64,000 nucleotides of DNA from Nocardia albiluteola (GCF_018860155.1 NZ_JAHKNI010000011.1:234656-298655); one strand, 5' to 3'; positions 19,801 to 26,162 are shown, counted from the first letter of the stretch. The notes: a model not told the origin generated them from the sequence alone. Program-made: numbers and translations.

Positions 19801-20129
19801 TCGCCGGCGTCGGTATCGGCGAGCTCGTCCTCCAGCATCCACGCGATCGGGTCGAAGCCCATCGGCCGGACCACCAGCAACTGCGAGGCAATCGGCGCCA
19901 GCAGCGCGGCGGCCTCGTTCACCAGAGCGGTGAGCTCGGGCTCGAGGGCGCTGTCACGCCCGATCTCCTCGAGTTCACCCAGCCACTGCGCCCCCTGTCC
20001 ACCGAAGGCCAGCACGTAGGGCTGCCCGGCCTGCAGACGGTCCACCAGCGACGACTTGATTCCCGTATCCGAAACTCCCCCAACAATGTTGGCCCTGGCT
20101 CCGGTTCCGGTGCTCTCGTTGATCGTCAA
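10812..20129 (-). CDS. fas: Type I fatty acid synthase
   Basis: The 3,105-residue multienzyme makes long-chain acyl-CoAs in the cytoplasm and is close to mycobacterial FAS-I in length and order. Approximate residue positions: acetyltransferase serine in GHSQG (155), enoyl reductase with LAGMTPTTVDAK (435), dehydratase HNPIH (1253), malonyl/palmitoyl transferase GHSVGEYNALA (1463), carrier-domain serine in LLVDLGSELSLG (1843), ketoreductase VITGASKGSIAAS (2145), ketosynthase cysteine in ACATAAVSVEEG (2741) with SKHDTSTGAND and KSLTGHAKGG. All catalytic motifs are intact. The start is TTG 20129, preceded by AGGAAG at nine bases; no ATG or GTG fits. An Ala/Pro-rich linker lies at about 1740-1800. 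acpS follows downstream. Confidence 0.97.
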   Translation of the reverse strand: MTINESTGTGARANIVGGVSDTGIKSSLVDRLQAGQPYVLAFGGQGAQWLGELEEIGRDSALEPELTALVNEAAALLAPIASQLLVVRPMGFDPIAWMLEDELADTDAGEVSAAPAPQVLRSAAISMPGVFLSQVAALRALRLQGLDPAEHAPAAVIGHSQGLLAARAAQANGARDAELLGLAQLIGAAATLVARRRGLIPVGEKSPMVAVSHVDPEQLKAIVAEVSRDVDPAAAAVVSIRNGRRRAVLSGTVAQLDRVRQRCAEIHDEQTRDREAKKRGGAVFAPVFEDVEVEVGFHHPALAETVDMVVGWAKQCGIEEQLAADLTRAILVDPVDWVAIVDEAISDGAQWMLDLGPGDLLSRLTQGSLRGTGVGIVAASTRTGQRALFTPGAAPEVSPAWEAFAPKPIRLPNGRVVVETAFTRLTGRSPILLAGMTPTTVDAKIVAAAANAGHWAELAGGGQVTEQIFADRVAELKTLLHPGREVQFNSLFLDPYLWKLQLGGKRLVQKARAAGAPFDGVIVTAGIPELDEAVALIEELTEVGISHVAFKPGTVAQIRAVLRIADAVPDYPVIMHIEGGRAGGHHSWEDLDDLLLDTYAELRNRANVVVCVGGGIGTPERATEYLTGEWAAAHGYPVMPLDGVLVGTAAMATLEATTAPEVKQLLVDTPGHPEWVGAGTAVGGMASGRSQLGADIHEIDNAASRTGRLLDEVAGNADAVAERREEIIAALNVTAKPYFGDVAAMSYLEWLERYVELAVGLDRRTDFDCGADFSEAIADATRSVWLDITWRDRFAEMVRRTESRLNPADRGEIATLFTDDAAFEAPVQAICTLKEQYPAAADTVLHPADVPFFVALCKTPGKPVNFVPVVDGDVRRWWRSDSLWQAHDPRYGADQVCIIPGTVAVAGITRVDEPVGELLDRFEQDTAHTLIRGGVTPLAVDGRRRAEVTAGVIDLVLAAPDVQWAGRTTLNPVHRLGDLAEWAVDGQGAHHPPTGATLVSIEGPDTDNAYVELTVPLLGDNAVRIRITVPASAYNGGAPVIAQDDAEAAMSALLAVAAGKSLPEVKSGVAHVNVAWSPDLIADHAGVTGSGLPATLSTIGRTVPDVLVGACWPAVFAVLGATRTEAGQHVIEGMLDLVHLDHRIELTGELPAEHAILAVRAESGEVVDTDMGRVAEVRVTVGVMRDHGLDTPTVATLTERFAIRGRNGAGELSDPPRAAGTVSEEATDTPRRRRRDVTVTAPRAMAAFAAVSGDHNPIHTSANAAKLAGLGSPIVHGMWLSAAAQHAVSAVDPESSLPARTLTAWTTRFLGMVRPGAEIDVRVERVAVDAGSEIVEVSCRIEGDLVMTGTGRLAAPKTVYAFPGQGIQTKGMGLDARARSKAAKQIWERADKHTREALGFSILAVVRDNPTYLKARGVEYRHPQGVLHLTQFTQVAMATLGVAQVAELREAGAFVEGAMLAGHSVGEYNALAAVAGVLPLEAVLEVVFQRGSAMHELVPRDAKGQSDYRMAAIRPSQIGLPDAEVTDWVKTIGDRVGEFLEVVNLNLRGAQYAIAGTVKGLEELEAEIERRRAEFGGKRAFILVPGIDVPFHSTVLRKGVPEFRGKLEELLPENLQPEVLTGRYIPNLVPKPFSLDRDFIQEIADLVPSEPLSKVLADFENWAQRPSELCRVVLIELLAWQFASPVRWIETQDLLFGDSARGGLGVERFVEIGLAATPTVANLASNTLKLPQFATAKVEVLNIEREAGVVYSTDTDPAPVDEPEETPAETATAAATPAAAAPVAAPAAPSGGPRPDDISFTAADATRVLIALWTKLRMDQIGPVDTIEGLCDGVSSRRNQLLVDLGSELSLGAIDGAADADMGALSATVERLARTYKPFGSVLSDAIGDHLRKVFGPSGKRPAAIAERVKKVWELGDGWAHHVTAEVSLGTREGASIRGGDLGGLVSGAPGDGAAVDAAIDAAVQAVAARRGVAVSLPAAGGGGGATVDAAALGEFTEQITGRDGVLATAARVVLEQLGLAEQVSAPEATPDTLVDLVAAELGSDWPRLVAPAFDARKALLIDDRWATAREDLARLWLADDSAAEQDSVQGFLGAGKAVAAQANWWRQRAMSEARSVLAGRYERIAEAALSTDKAGEWSSDIAVITGASKGSIAASAAARLLGGGATVIVTTSTLNDARLGFYKQLYRDNARRGAALWVVPANMASYADVDALIEWVGTEQVDNAGGAKVLLKEAMTPTLLFPFAAPRVAGDLSDAGARAEMEMRVLLWSVERLIGGLSAIGADHDVDAKLHVVLPGSPNRGMFGGDGAYGESKAALDAVVGKWRAEKSWAARVTLVHALIGWVRGTGLMGGNDPLVEAVEKAGVRTWSTDEMADELLKSCTGTARVDAAAAPRQLDLTGGLAGAELDLPELAKQAREQASASDDAQDVAAQTIAALPAPPTLSSKLPTPEWGSVTADLADMVVIVGAGELGPWGSARTRFEFEVEDKLSAAGVLELAWTTGLVAWENDPKPGWYDVESGEYVEESEVAERYHDTVVERCGVRRYGDDGAMIDNAAPLLTSVFLDKDLTFVVSDEAQARAFHAANPEQTVIAPVEGSGDWQVTRKAGTEIRVPRKAKLSRTVGGQIPTGWDPTKWGISADMAASIDRVALWNIVCTVDAFLSSGFSPAELMSWVHPSLVANTQGTGMGGMSSMRSLYIDNLLGEPRANDILQEALPNVALAHVVQSYVGSYGGMIHPVAACATAAVSVEEGVDKIRLGKADVVVAGGYDDLGIEGIVGFGDMSATADSAAMSAKGISDRYFSRANDRRRGGFVESQGGGTVLLARGDVAAEMGLPVLGVIAFAQSFADGVHTSIPAPGLGALGAGRGGRDSKLAAALRKLGVTADDIAVISKHDTSTGANDPNESELHERLATAIGRSEGAPLFVVSQKSLTGHAKGGAAAFQMIGLCQVLEQGVIPPNRSLDCVDEKMAEYPHLVWAREPLRFGDRFALKAGLVTSLGFGHVSGLLAIVHPQAFLAALDPERREDYQRRAQQRQLDGRQRFTEAMCGGAPLYERPADRRLGGEGTPAKQARQLEADVLLSEQARLGSDGLYLAQGSCGTGELAQ

Positions 20130-20240
20130 GACGTTCGACTTCCTACTCGTGGTGGCTCGCCTCGCGAGAGGGCCACCAGGCGTGCACAGGCACTCCTCGG
20201 CCCTGAGGACTGATCTCTGCCGAGGATGGCACAAAATCAT

Positions 20241-20262
20241 GAGGAAATCCTCACGTTTCCTC
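20241..20262. promoter_or_regulatory. Inverted repeat upstream of fas, candidate operator
   Basis: GAGGAAA at 20241-20247 and TTTCCTC at 20256-20262 are separated by 8 bases. The repeat lies about 110 bases upstream of the inferred fas start. A short alternating GTACGTACGTAC tract lies at about 20293. These could be binding sites for a FasR-type regulator; this is inferred only from position and symmetry. Confidence 0.35.
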
Positions 20263-20461
20263 CGCGCCCTCCCGCTACCCGCGAGTATTTCCGTACGTAC
20301 GTACAAGAACGGCCCCGAACATGACCCTCCCTCACGTTTGAACGCGCTGGTCCGGCCGGTTGCTTCCAGGCGAGAACTCGAGGGTTCCTCACATTGTCCG
20401 TAACCAAATCGTTATAATACCTGGTGGGGTTACCCATGAGTACGAAACACCCATCCAGAGC

Positions 20462-20490
20462 TTCGCTCTGGCGATCGCGCCCGGTAGAGT
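20462..20490 (+). promoter_or_regulatory. Candidate promoter of tRNA-Leu
   Basis: TTCGCT at 20462-20467 and TAGAGT at 20485-20490 are separated by 17 bases, and transcription would begin a few bases before the mature tRNA 5' end at 20512. A perfect TATAAT at 20413-20418 lies further upstream but has no partner at the right distance. Confidence 0.45.
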
Positions 20491-20511
20491 TTGGACGGTC
20501 GTACCAAGCAC

Positions 20512-20595
20512 GCGCGAGTGGCGAAATAGGCAGACGCGCTGGATTTAGGTTCCAGTGTCTTAACGGACGTAGGGGTTCAAGTCCCCTCTCGCGCA
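20512..20595 (+). tRNA. tRNA-Leu, anticodon UAG
   Basis: The acceptor stem GCGCGAG pairs with CTCGCGC (20588-20594) and is followed by discriminator A. The anticodon stem CTGGA/TCCAG encloses the loop TTTAGGT, giving anticodon TAG. A long variable arm (class II tRNA, as expected for leucine) precedes the T arm, AGGGG-TTCAAGT-CCCCT. CCA is not encoded. The gene separates the core-like left part from the pseudogene-rich right part, so it is a plausible integration site for the neighbouring accessory region. Confidence 0.95.
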
Positions 20596-20785
20596 CAGAT
20601 TCCCGGCAGATTTGCCGGGTTTGCGTGCCGTGTGTTCGAGCGCACTCGAACACACGGAGGTGACCTGGGAAATGCGCACCCAACTGCGACAACTTCTGAC
20701 AGATCCGCCAGGATCGACCAGCGATGAGGACACGGGGCACGATCGGGGCAGGTGGTCTCGTGCCAGTCGCGGCGCACCGCCAGCG

Positions 20786-21450
20786 TTAGCAGTGCAGGGC
20801 TGCCTCGGGGTTGTACCAGGCCGACGAGATCGGCAGGTCGGCCGCGTGTAGCAGGTGCAGAATCTCGGCGGCGGATGCGGTGCCCGTCTCCGTGTCGTCC
20901 GCCTCGACCGGCGGGCCTGCGGCCAGCACCGGCAGGATCGCGTTGTCGCGGTATGTGATCGCGCTGACGTGCAGCACCGCCTTGGCCGATTGCTCGGTGG
21001 CGTTGTAGCCGGGATATTTGTTGAACGAGCCCTCGGGTACGGTTTCTTCGATCGAGACGTGGCCCTCGATCACGATTTCCGCAGTCGCCGGGACCAAGAG
21101 GTCCACCGTCTCGGCAGGCACCACCTCGATGCCCTCGCCGAATACTGCTCCGAGATAGCGGCTTTCGTCCAATCCCTCGGGTAGCGGCATGCCGCCGACT
21201 ACGGCCAGTCCCGGTTCGACACCGAGCACCACCGCGATCGGCATGGGCTAGCCCGCAGCGGTCCACTGCGCCCGGACGATCCCGATCTGCTGGGTTCGTA
21301 GCAGCAGGCAGGCCAGATTGTTCTTGTCGTGCACCATCATTCGGTTGATGGACCAGTTGGTCTAGGAGCCATCCGGTGTGCGCACGATATTGGCGCCGAA
21401 AGTCTGGATATAGCGGCCGCCGTCGTTGCCGTGGATGAACGGTGTGGGGA
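20786..21450 (-). pseudogene. Decayed UbiD-family decarboxylase
   Basis: Reading the minus strand in one frame gives GGRYIQTFGANIVRTPDGS, a TAG where the family has Trp, then TNWSINRMMVHDKNNL, a second TAG, then PIAVVLGVEPGLAVVGGMPL and VPATAEIVIEGHVSIEET. These are UbiD core motifs. UbiD enzymes are prenylated-FMN decarboxylases of about 450-500 residues. Here the N-terminus is missing or frameshifted beyond about 21450, and the C-terminus is cut at a stop near 20786, with weak remnants in another frame toward the tRNA. The longest uninterrupted piece is 20786-21244. The gene cannot make an active enzyme. It may once have worked with the adjacent aldehyde dehydrogenase in aromatic-acid catabolism. 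Confidence 0.85.
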
Positions 21451-21507
21451 ACCCAGTCTGCTACGGCCCTGGAGGCGAGCGCTTCGGCGGGCCAGGCGAC
21501 AGACGCC

Positions 21508-21538
21508 GCTGGCAAACATGTACCAGTACTTTGCCAGC
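21508..21538. promoter_or_regulatory. Inverted repeat GCTGGCAAA-N13-TTTGCCAGC, candidate operator
   Basis: GCTGGCAAA at 21508-21516 is the exact reverse complement of 21530-21538. It lies upstream of the small membrane gene at 21594 and the dehydrogenase. The same nine-base half-site recurs at 24974-24982 before the monooxygenase/hydrolase pair. Confidence 0.5.
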
Positions 21539-21593
21539 ACGACCGTTCATGATTTTGACGATCACTCAGTCGTCTCGAAAGACCGTGACATCC

Positions 21594-21827
21594 ATGGAAA
21601 CCCCACCCACCCCGGCGCCTTCGGTGCACATCCGGGCCGTGATCACCTGGCTCGCCATCTTCCCGATGGTGGCTATCGGCATGGTCGTTATGGCTCCGTT
21701 TGTCGGTCATTGGCCGTTAGTGCTGCGCGCACTCGCCCTGACGGCCGTGGTCGTACCGCTGGCTGTGTACCTCGTGGTCCCACGAATGCTGGCGGCCCAT
21801 CACCGATTCATCCGTCGTTCGAAATGA
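21594..21827 (+). CDS. Small two-helix membrane protein
   Basis: The 77-residue product starts METPPTPAPSVHI and has two clear membrane helices, around VITWLAIFPMVAIGMVVMA and LRALALTAVVVPLAVYLVV, with a short polar tail ending HHRFIRRSK. The pattern resembles the C-terminal membrane module that is sometimes attached to antibiotic-biosynthesis-monooxygenase-like proteins in actinobacteria; this comparison is from memory. No strong ribosome binding site is seen. It precedes the aldehyde dehydrogenase by 34 bases and is probably in the same transcript. The function is unknown. Confidence 0.55.
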   Translation: METPPTPAPSVHIRAVITWLAIFPMVAIGMVVMAPFVGHWPLVLRALALTAVVVPLAVYLVVPRMLAAHHRFIRRSK

Positions 21828-21861
21828 GTCCGGGCACCATGCCCAGAAGGTTGAGTTACGA

Positions 21862-23328
21862 ATGTCAAGTGTGGAAATGACCTCCACTGTTGTAGTGCCG
21901 CAGGATCGGGCGCTCATCGACGGCAAGTTCGTCGGATCCGATTCCGGGGCAACATTTCCCGTGACCGATCCGGCAACGGGCCGGGTGCTGGCCGAGGTCC
22001 CCCAGATGGGGGAAGCCGAGACCCGGCGGGCGATCGAGGCAGCCCAAGCAGCGCAACCCGCCTGGGCGGAGCGGACGGCCAGGGATCGCTCGAAGATTCT
22101 CGATCGCTGGGCGGCGCTGCTCACCGAGAAGAGCGAAGAGTTGGCGGTCCTACTGTCGGCCGAGAACGGCAAGCCGCTCAGCGATTCTCGCGCCGAAGTC
22201 GCCTATGCCATCGGGTTTGTCGATTTCTTCGCCGCCGAGGCGCGCCGGGTGTACGGCGAGACCATTCCGGCGCACCGCACCGACACTCGGATCCTGGTGT
22301 TGAAGCAGCCCGTCGGCGTGGTCGGCGCGATCACGCCTTGGAACTTCCCCGCGGCCATGGTCACCCGGAAGTCTGCGCCAGCCATCGCGGCGGGCTGCGC
22401 TGTGGTGCTCAAGCCTGCGGAACAGACGCCTTTGTGCGCCTTGGCCATTGCCGAACTGGCCGTTGAGGCCGGTGTCCCGGCGGGCGTGCTGAATATCGTC
22501 ACCGGTGACGACGCGGCAGCTCCGACCATCGGTGGTGAACTGTGTGCGAATCCGGTGGTGCGGCAGCTGACCTTCACCGGCTCGACCGAGGTAGGGCGGA
22601 TTCTGGCGGCACAGTGCGCGCCAACGGTGAAGCGCATGACACTCGAATTGGGTGGCAATGCCGCGTTTGTGGTGTTCGAGGACGCTGATCTCGACGCCGC
22701 GGTCGAGGGGGCGATCACCGCCAAGTTCCGTCATGGTGGCCAGTCGTGCGTGGGCGCCAATCGATTTTTCGTCCACGACGCCGTGTACGAGGACTTCGCC
22801 CACCGCTTCGCCGAACGCGCAGCCGCACTGCGGGTAGCCCCGTACACCGATCCGGACTCGAACCTGGGCCCGCTTATCGATACCCAGGGTTTCGAGAAGG
22901 TGCGGGCGCATGTGGCCGACGCCCTCGCGCACGGAGCCCGGCTGCTGGCCGGCGGCCACGCCCTGGAGGGCACCTTCCACGAGGCCACGGTGCTGGCCGA
23001 CGTCACGATCGACATGCTGATCTCCCATGAGGAGACCTTCGGCCCGGTCGCCGGGCTTTTCCGGTTCGGCACCGAGGCGGAGGTGATCGATGCGGTCAAC
23101 AACACCGAGTACGGCCTGGCCAGCTACTTCTACACCCGAGACAACAGTCGCGCATGGCGCGTGGGCGAGGCCATCGAGGCTGGAATGATCGGCGTCAACA
23201 CCGGATTCATCTCGGTGGAGAGCGTGCCCTTCGGCGGCGTGAAGCAGTCCGGTATGGGAAGGGAAGGCTCACACCATGGCATCGAGGAGTTTCTCGAGAT
23301 GAAGTACCTGGCCCTCGGCGGTATCTGA
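21862..23328 (+). CDS. gabD: Succinate-semialdehyde dehydrogenase (NAD(P)+), GabD type
   Basis: The 488-residue enzyme has the aldehyde dehydrogenase fold and oxidises an aldehyde, probably succinate semialdehyde, with NAD(P)+. Visible motifs are the TPWNFPAAMVTRK substrate/cofactor region, VVLKPAEQTPL, FTGSTEVGR, the general base in TLELGGNAAFVVFEDAD, the catalytic cysteine in GGQSCVGANRF, and EETFGPVAGLFRF. The ending GVKQSGMGREGSHHGIEEFL and overall length match the GabD branch. AGAAGG at 21845 supports ATG 21862. Substrate specificity within the GabD-like group is inferred; related enzymes act in GABA, 4-hydroxyphenylacetate and other degradation routes. A palindromic terminator follows. 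Confidence 0.85.
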   Translation: MSSVEMTSTVVVPQDRALIDGKFVGSDSGATFPVTDPATGRVLAEVPQMGEAETRRAIEAAQAAQPAWAERTARDRSKILDRWAALLTEKSEELAVLLSAENGKPLSDSRAEVAYAIGFVDFFAAEARRVYGETIPAHRTDTRILVLKQPVGVVGAITPWNFPAAMVTRKSAPAIAAGCAVVLKPAEQTPLCALAIAELAVEAGVPAGVLNIVTGDDAAAPTIGGELCANPVVRQLTFTGSTEVGRILAAQCAPTVKRMTLELGGNAAFVVFEDADLDAAVEGAITAKFRHGGQSCVGANRFFVHDAVYEDFAHRFAERAAALRVAPYTDPDSNLGPLIDTQGFEKVRAHVADALAHGARLLAGGHALEGTFHEATVLADVTIDMLISHEETFGPVAGLFRFGTEAEVIDAVNNTEYGLASYFYTRDNSRAWRVGEAIEAGMIGVNTGFISVESVPFGGVKQSGMGREGSHHGIEEFLEMKYLALGGI

Positions 23329-23419
23329 GCGACATCATCGCTGAGATCGAATCGGGTTGTTCACCGCAGATGTCGCCGCGGGGCGGGACGACCGGATCTC
23401 GCCGGCGTACGTCCGCGTT

Positions 23420-23459
23420 GGTTACCCGCCCTCCCAGCACGCTGGGAGGGCGGGTAACC
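23420..23459. terminator. Long palindromic terminator between gabD and hydrolase
   Basis: 19 bases at 23420-23438 are the exact reverse complement of 23441-23459. The pairs near the two-base centre cannot all form, so the effective stem is slightly shorter. It lies between convergent genes. The remaining sequence 23329-23583 shows no convincing gene. Confidence 0.7.
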
Positions 23460-23583
23460 GCGGAAGCCGAGGTGGCTCGAGCAGTGAACCCGGGCCTGAT
23501 GGACTCCCTACAACTCTGGCGCTGCGGACTCGAATCCGACCCGAGCATCGGCAGCCACACGCTGGTCCGGGAATCCGAGGTTT

Positions 23584-24567
23584 TCAGCTGGTGAAGAATG
23601 TGCGCAGGCTGGCAGAAACGTAGTCGGGGTTTTCCTCCAACACCCAGTGGTTGGCCCCGGGCACGACGTCGGTGGTGACGTGGTCGGCGACGCGGTTGAG
23701 TAGATTGCCGATGGCCGAACCCAAACTGTGTTCGCCACCGACGCCCAGCACCGGGATGGTGAGTTTGCCGTCGCGAGCGATAAGGTCGTCGACCTGTCTT
23801 TCTCCGACGTCCTGCTGTCGGAAGTATTCGAGCGCCGCGTGGGTTCGGCCGGGCTTGCTCAGCGCAGCTATCAGTTGATTGCGCTCGCTGCTGTCTATCG
23901 TACCGTCGGCTTCATCGTAGAAGTGGCCGTAGAACAGAGCTTCCTTGCCGGCGATCAGGTCCTCGGGCAATTCGCCCTTGGGGCCTTTGGCCAGCCAATC
24001 CCACCAGAACACATCGGGTTTGGTCTGCACGAGATGGAGATAGTCACTGCTGGGGGGTGCTTCGAGAACGGCCAGATGGGCAATGTCGGATCGGTATTGG
24101 GTCGCGTAGGCCAGCGCGATCGCGCCGCCCCAATCATGACCAACGAGGTCGAAGCGACCCAGGTTCAGCTGCTGCGCCAGTGCGTGTATATCGGTGGTCA
24201 CCGCGAGCGCCTGGTAACCCTCATCGGATTTCGCCAACCCGGAATCGCCGTAGCCGCGTAGGTCGATCGCGTAGACGGTGTGATCCCGGGCGAGGCCGGG
24301 GGCGATCTTCGACCAGGCTCGCCAGTTTTCGGGCCAGCCGTGCAGCAGCACGATCGCCGGGCCATGGCCACCAGAGATGTAGTGGACCGCGATCCCGTCG
24401 TGATCGATTGTTCCATCGTGGAAACCGGGCAACGGCTCAGCAGCTGCCGATACGGTGGAGGTGGAGGTGGAGGGCGCGGATTCGGAGCAAGATGTAGCGA
24501 GGGACGTGGCAGCAGTCAGCGCGGCCACCAGAAGGCAGGCGCGCTTGGAAAATAGCGTGAGACGCAT
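23584..24567 (-). CDS. Exported alpha/beta hydrolase lipoprotein, epoxide-hydrolase-like
   Basis: The product is 327 residues. A signal peptide ends with a lipobox-like SLATSC, so it is probably a lipoprotein, followed by a Ser/Thr-rich spacer. The alpha/beta hydrolase domain has the oxyanion HGWPENW, IDLRGYGDS, and the nucleophile aspartate in VGHDWGGAIALAY, as in epoxide hydrolases and haloalkane dehalogenases rather than serine esterases. The catalytic His is in GANHWVLEE. A lid region is rich in Trp (VFWWDWLAK). ATG 24567 has AGGTG upstream. It lies 12 bases after the monooxygenase-like gene at 24580-24903 in the same direction and is probably co-transcribed. The natural substrate is unknown. 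Confidence 0.85.
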   Translation of the reverse strand: MRLTLFSKRACLLVAALTAATSLATSCSESAPSTSTSTVSAAAEPLPGFHDGTIDHDGIAVHYISGGHGPAIVLLHGWPENWRAWSKIAPGLARDHTVYAIDLRGYGDSGLAKSDEGYQALAVTTDIHALAQQLNLGRFDLVGHDWGGAIALAYATQYRSDIAHLAVLEAPPSSDYLHLVQTKPDVFWWDWLAKGPKGELPEDLIAGKEALFYGHFYDEADGTIDSSERNQLIAALSKPGRTHAALEYFRQQDVGERQVDDLIARDGKLTIPVLGVGGEHSLGSAIGNLLNRVADHVTTDVVPGANHWVLEENPDYVSASLRTFFTS

Positions 24568-24579
24568 ACTGAGCACCTA

Positions 24580-24903
24580 TCAGGGGACCTGGGTCATGCG
24601 GCTGAGACCCGGGAGCTCTTCGAGACGAGGCGTGAACACGTTGTGGAGCGGGGAAACGGTGACAGTCTGGGTCTGCTCGATCCCGAGCACCTTCATGGTC
24701 GGAAATAGGATCTCTTCGAGGAACGTTTCGAATTCCTGCTTCTCGTCCCAGATTTCGATGATCCGCAGCCCGTCCTCGGTTACCGCGGCCAGGTGTAGGT
24801 AAATGCTGCCCAGCGCGTGCCCTTCGACACCCATGCGCTCGACAACCGCGTTGTACTGCTCGGTGGTGATGCCGTGTACATCGAGAGTGCAGAGAACAGC
24901 CAT
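24580..24903 (-). CDS. Dimeric alpha+beta barrel (ABM-like) protein
   Basis: The 107-residue product has the size and strand pattern of single-domain ABM/Dabb proteins: AVLCTLDVHGITTEQYNAVV, then GSIYLHLAAVTEDGLRIIEI, then WDEKQEFETFLEEILFPTM. This fold is used by small cofactor-independent oxygenases and isomerases, and also by proteins with no known activity. GGAAGGA nine bases before ATG 24903 supports the start. It is first in an apparent operon with the hydrolase lipoprotein. The CTGGCA-type repeat at 24964-24992 lies in its promoter region. Confidence 0.75.
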   Translation of the reverse strand: MAVLCTLDVHGITTEQYNAVVERMGVEGHALGSIYLHLAAVTEDGLRIIEIWDEKQEFETFLEEILFPTMKVLGIEQTQTVTVSPLHNVFTPRLEELPGLSRMTQVP

Positions 24904-24963
24904 GATAGAGGGTCCTTCCAGAGACGAATTCATATCCTGCGCAGTCAAGAATGCTCGCCCGTA

Positions 24964-24992
24964 CTGGCAATACGCTGGCAAAGCACTGCCAG
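24964..24992. promoter_or_regulatory. Cluster of CTGGCA/TGCCAG half-sites, candidate operator
   Basis: CTGGCA at 24964-24969, GCTGGCAAA at 24974-24982 and TGCCAG at 24987-24992 lie about 60-90 bases upstream of the monooxygenase-like gene. GCTGGCAAA is shared exactly with the inverted repeat at 21508 before the membrane protein/gabD unit, suggesting a common regulator. Confidence 0.45.
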
Positions 24993-25083
24993 TGCGGCAG
25001 GCGGCCTTCGGCCTGGTATGGATTCCCGGGTCGCGGGCGCACGGTGGAACGCACTCGCCTGCGGCGCGATCCGAGTGATCGAG

Positions 25084-25812
25084 TTACGACGCGATTCGGC
25101 TTCGCGGGTCATCGGCTGGATCCGGATGTTCGGCACAGCCCTGCAGGGTGGCGAGCCGGGCCGGAGTAAGGCCGTGTCCGGCGGTGATGGCCCGGTGAAC
25201 CGAGTCCGAGCTCAGGGTGGCTTGTGCTGCGTCGACGATGCGCTGTGCGTCGGGTACCCGGTATTGGTTCGGCTGTCCCGGGTGCAGGGTGTCACATCCG
25301 CCGATGATGGTCAGTGCGAGGCGAGGATGCCCGCTCGCAAGCGCGATGGCGGCGTGAGCGGTCCCGAGGTGAGCGTGCTGCTCTAGGTAGCCGGGGCCAT
25401 CCAAAAGTGCTCTCGCCGTGGCGGACTCGGCACCGGCTGTTGTGTATTCACTGGCTTCGGCGAGCGTGATCGCGTACCCGGCGCGGCCCCAGACCTCCGC
25501 ACCATTGGCAGTGTGACTGTACGGCTGCCCCGCCAGTCGCAAGGCCGTGAGTTCGTTGATCGACTGCCGGTACCGCGACAGGGCCGCCTCGCGGTCGCCT
25601 GTGTGCCGCGCGATGTCGGCTTCCACCACACGAAGCCAGCACACGGTGCCCGCCCGGACCGTCGAATCTATGCGCCCGAGCGCCTCTGTGACATGCGTGC
25701 ACGCCTCGGTGACATCGCCGGTCCAGGCTCGCAACTGCCCGATCCAGGTGTGCACCGCGACCACCTCGTTTGCGCCGACCCAAGAGGACACCAGCCCGGC
25801 CGCCTCGTCCAA
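25084..25812 (-). pseudogene. C-terminal remnant of a TPR-containing transcriptional regulator
   Basis: About 242 residues remain open. They form helical repeats typical of the C-terminal TPR region of AfsR/LuxR-type ATPase regulators: WIGQLRAWTGDVTEACTHV, DREAALSRYRQSINELTALR, GYAITLAEASEYTTAGAE, HLGTAHAAIALASGHPRLAL. The Walker ATPase and DNA-binding parts that such proteins normally carry are absent. The N-terminal side abuts a truncated IS3 transposase at 25837, so the gene was probably broken by that insertion or a later deletion. It might have regulated the nearby catabolic-looking genes; that is speculation. Confidence 0.65.
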
Positions 25813-25836
25813 GAGTCGCGTACAGACTGGTGGGGT

Positions 25837-26162
25837 TCACGACGTCGCCCAACGTTTCCGGTCGAGCACGTTACGTTGCAACAGTGCGAACCAGGACTCC
25901 ATCGCGGCGTTGTCGCCACACGCCCCGACGCGGCCCATCGAGCCGCGTAGCCCGTTGTGTGACAACAGTTTACAGGAGTTCCGCGACCGGAACCGGCTGG
26001 CTGCCGCGGCCGGAATGCACAATCGCTCCGGCCCGATCGCGCAGGGCGATCACGTTGCGCAGCGACGAGCACGCCGGCGACGAGGTCATCCGCTCGTCGA
26101 TGCTGTAGCCGACGATGCGGTTGAACCACAGATCTGAACCACAGATCCTTCACAGCACACAC
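25837..26162 (-). mobile_element. IS3-family transposase (OrfB) remnant
   Basis: Minus-strand frames give VKDLW, then RIVGYSIDERMTSS, ACSSLRNVIALRDRA, HNGLRGSMGRVGACGDNAAM and ESWFALLQRNVLDRKRW. This is the C-terminal part of the integrase core of an IS3-type OrfB, including the DNAAMES region near the last catalytic Glu. It is broken by frameshifts. One is a 13-base tandem duplication (GATCTGTGGTTCA twice, at about 26128-26153). OrfA, the first half of OrfB and the terminal repeats are not found, so it is inactive. Confidence 0.8.

Noticed and set aside
15354..20213. Very long open frame on the plus strand opposite fas
   Set aside because: It is a shadow of the high-G+C fas gene: His/Arg/Gly-rich, low complexity, no domain, no ribosome binding site. 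The same holds for 11097-14627.
20413..20418. TATAAT as the tRNA-Leu promoter
   Set aside because: The hexamer is perfect but lies about 95 bases before the tRNA and lacks a -35 element at the right distance; the pair at 20462/20485 fits better.
20575..20595. tRNA 3' end as a duplicated attachment site
   Set aside because: No second copy of the T-arm/acceptor sequence was found by reading the window, and no integrase gene is present. The duplicate could lie outside the window.
20424..20663. Short plus-strand frame running through tRNA-Leu
   Set aside because: It overlaps the tRNA gene completely and has no coding features.
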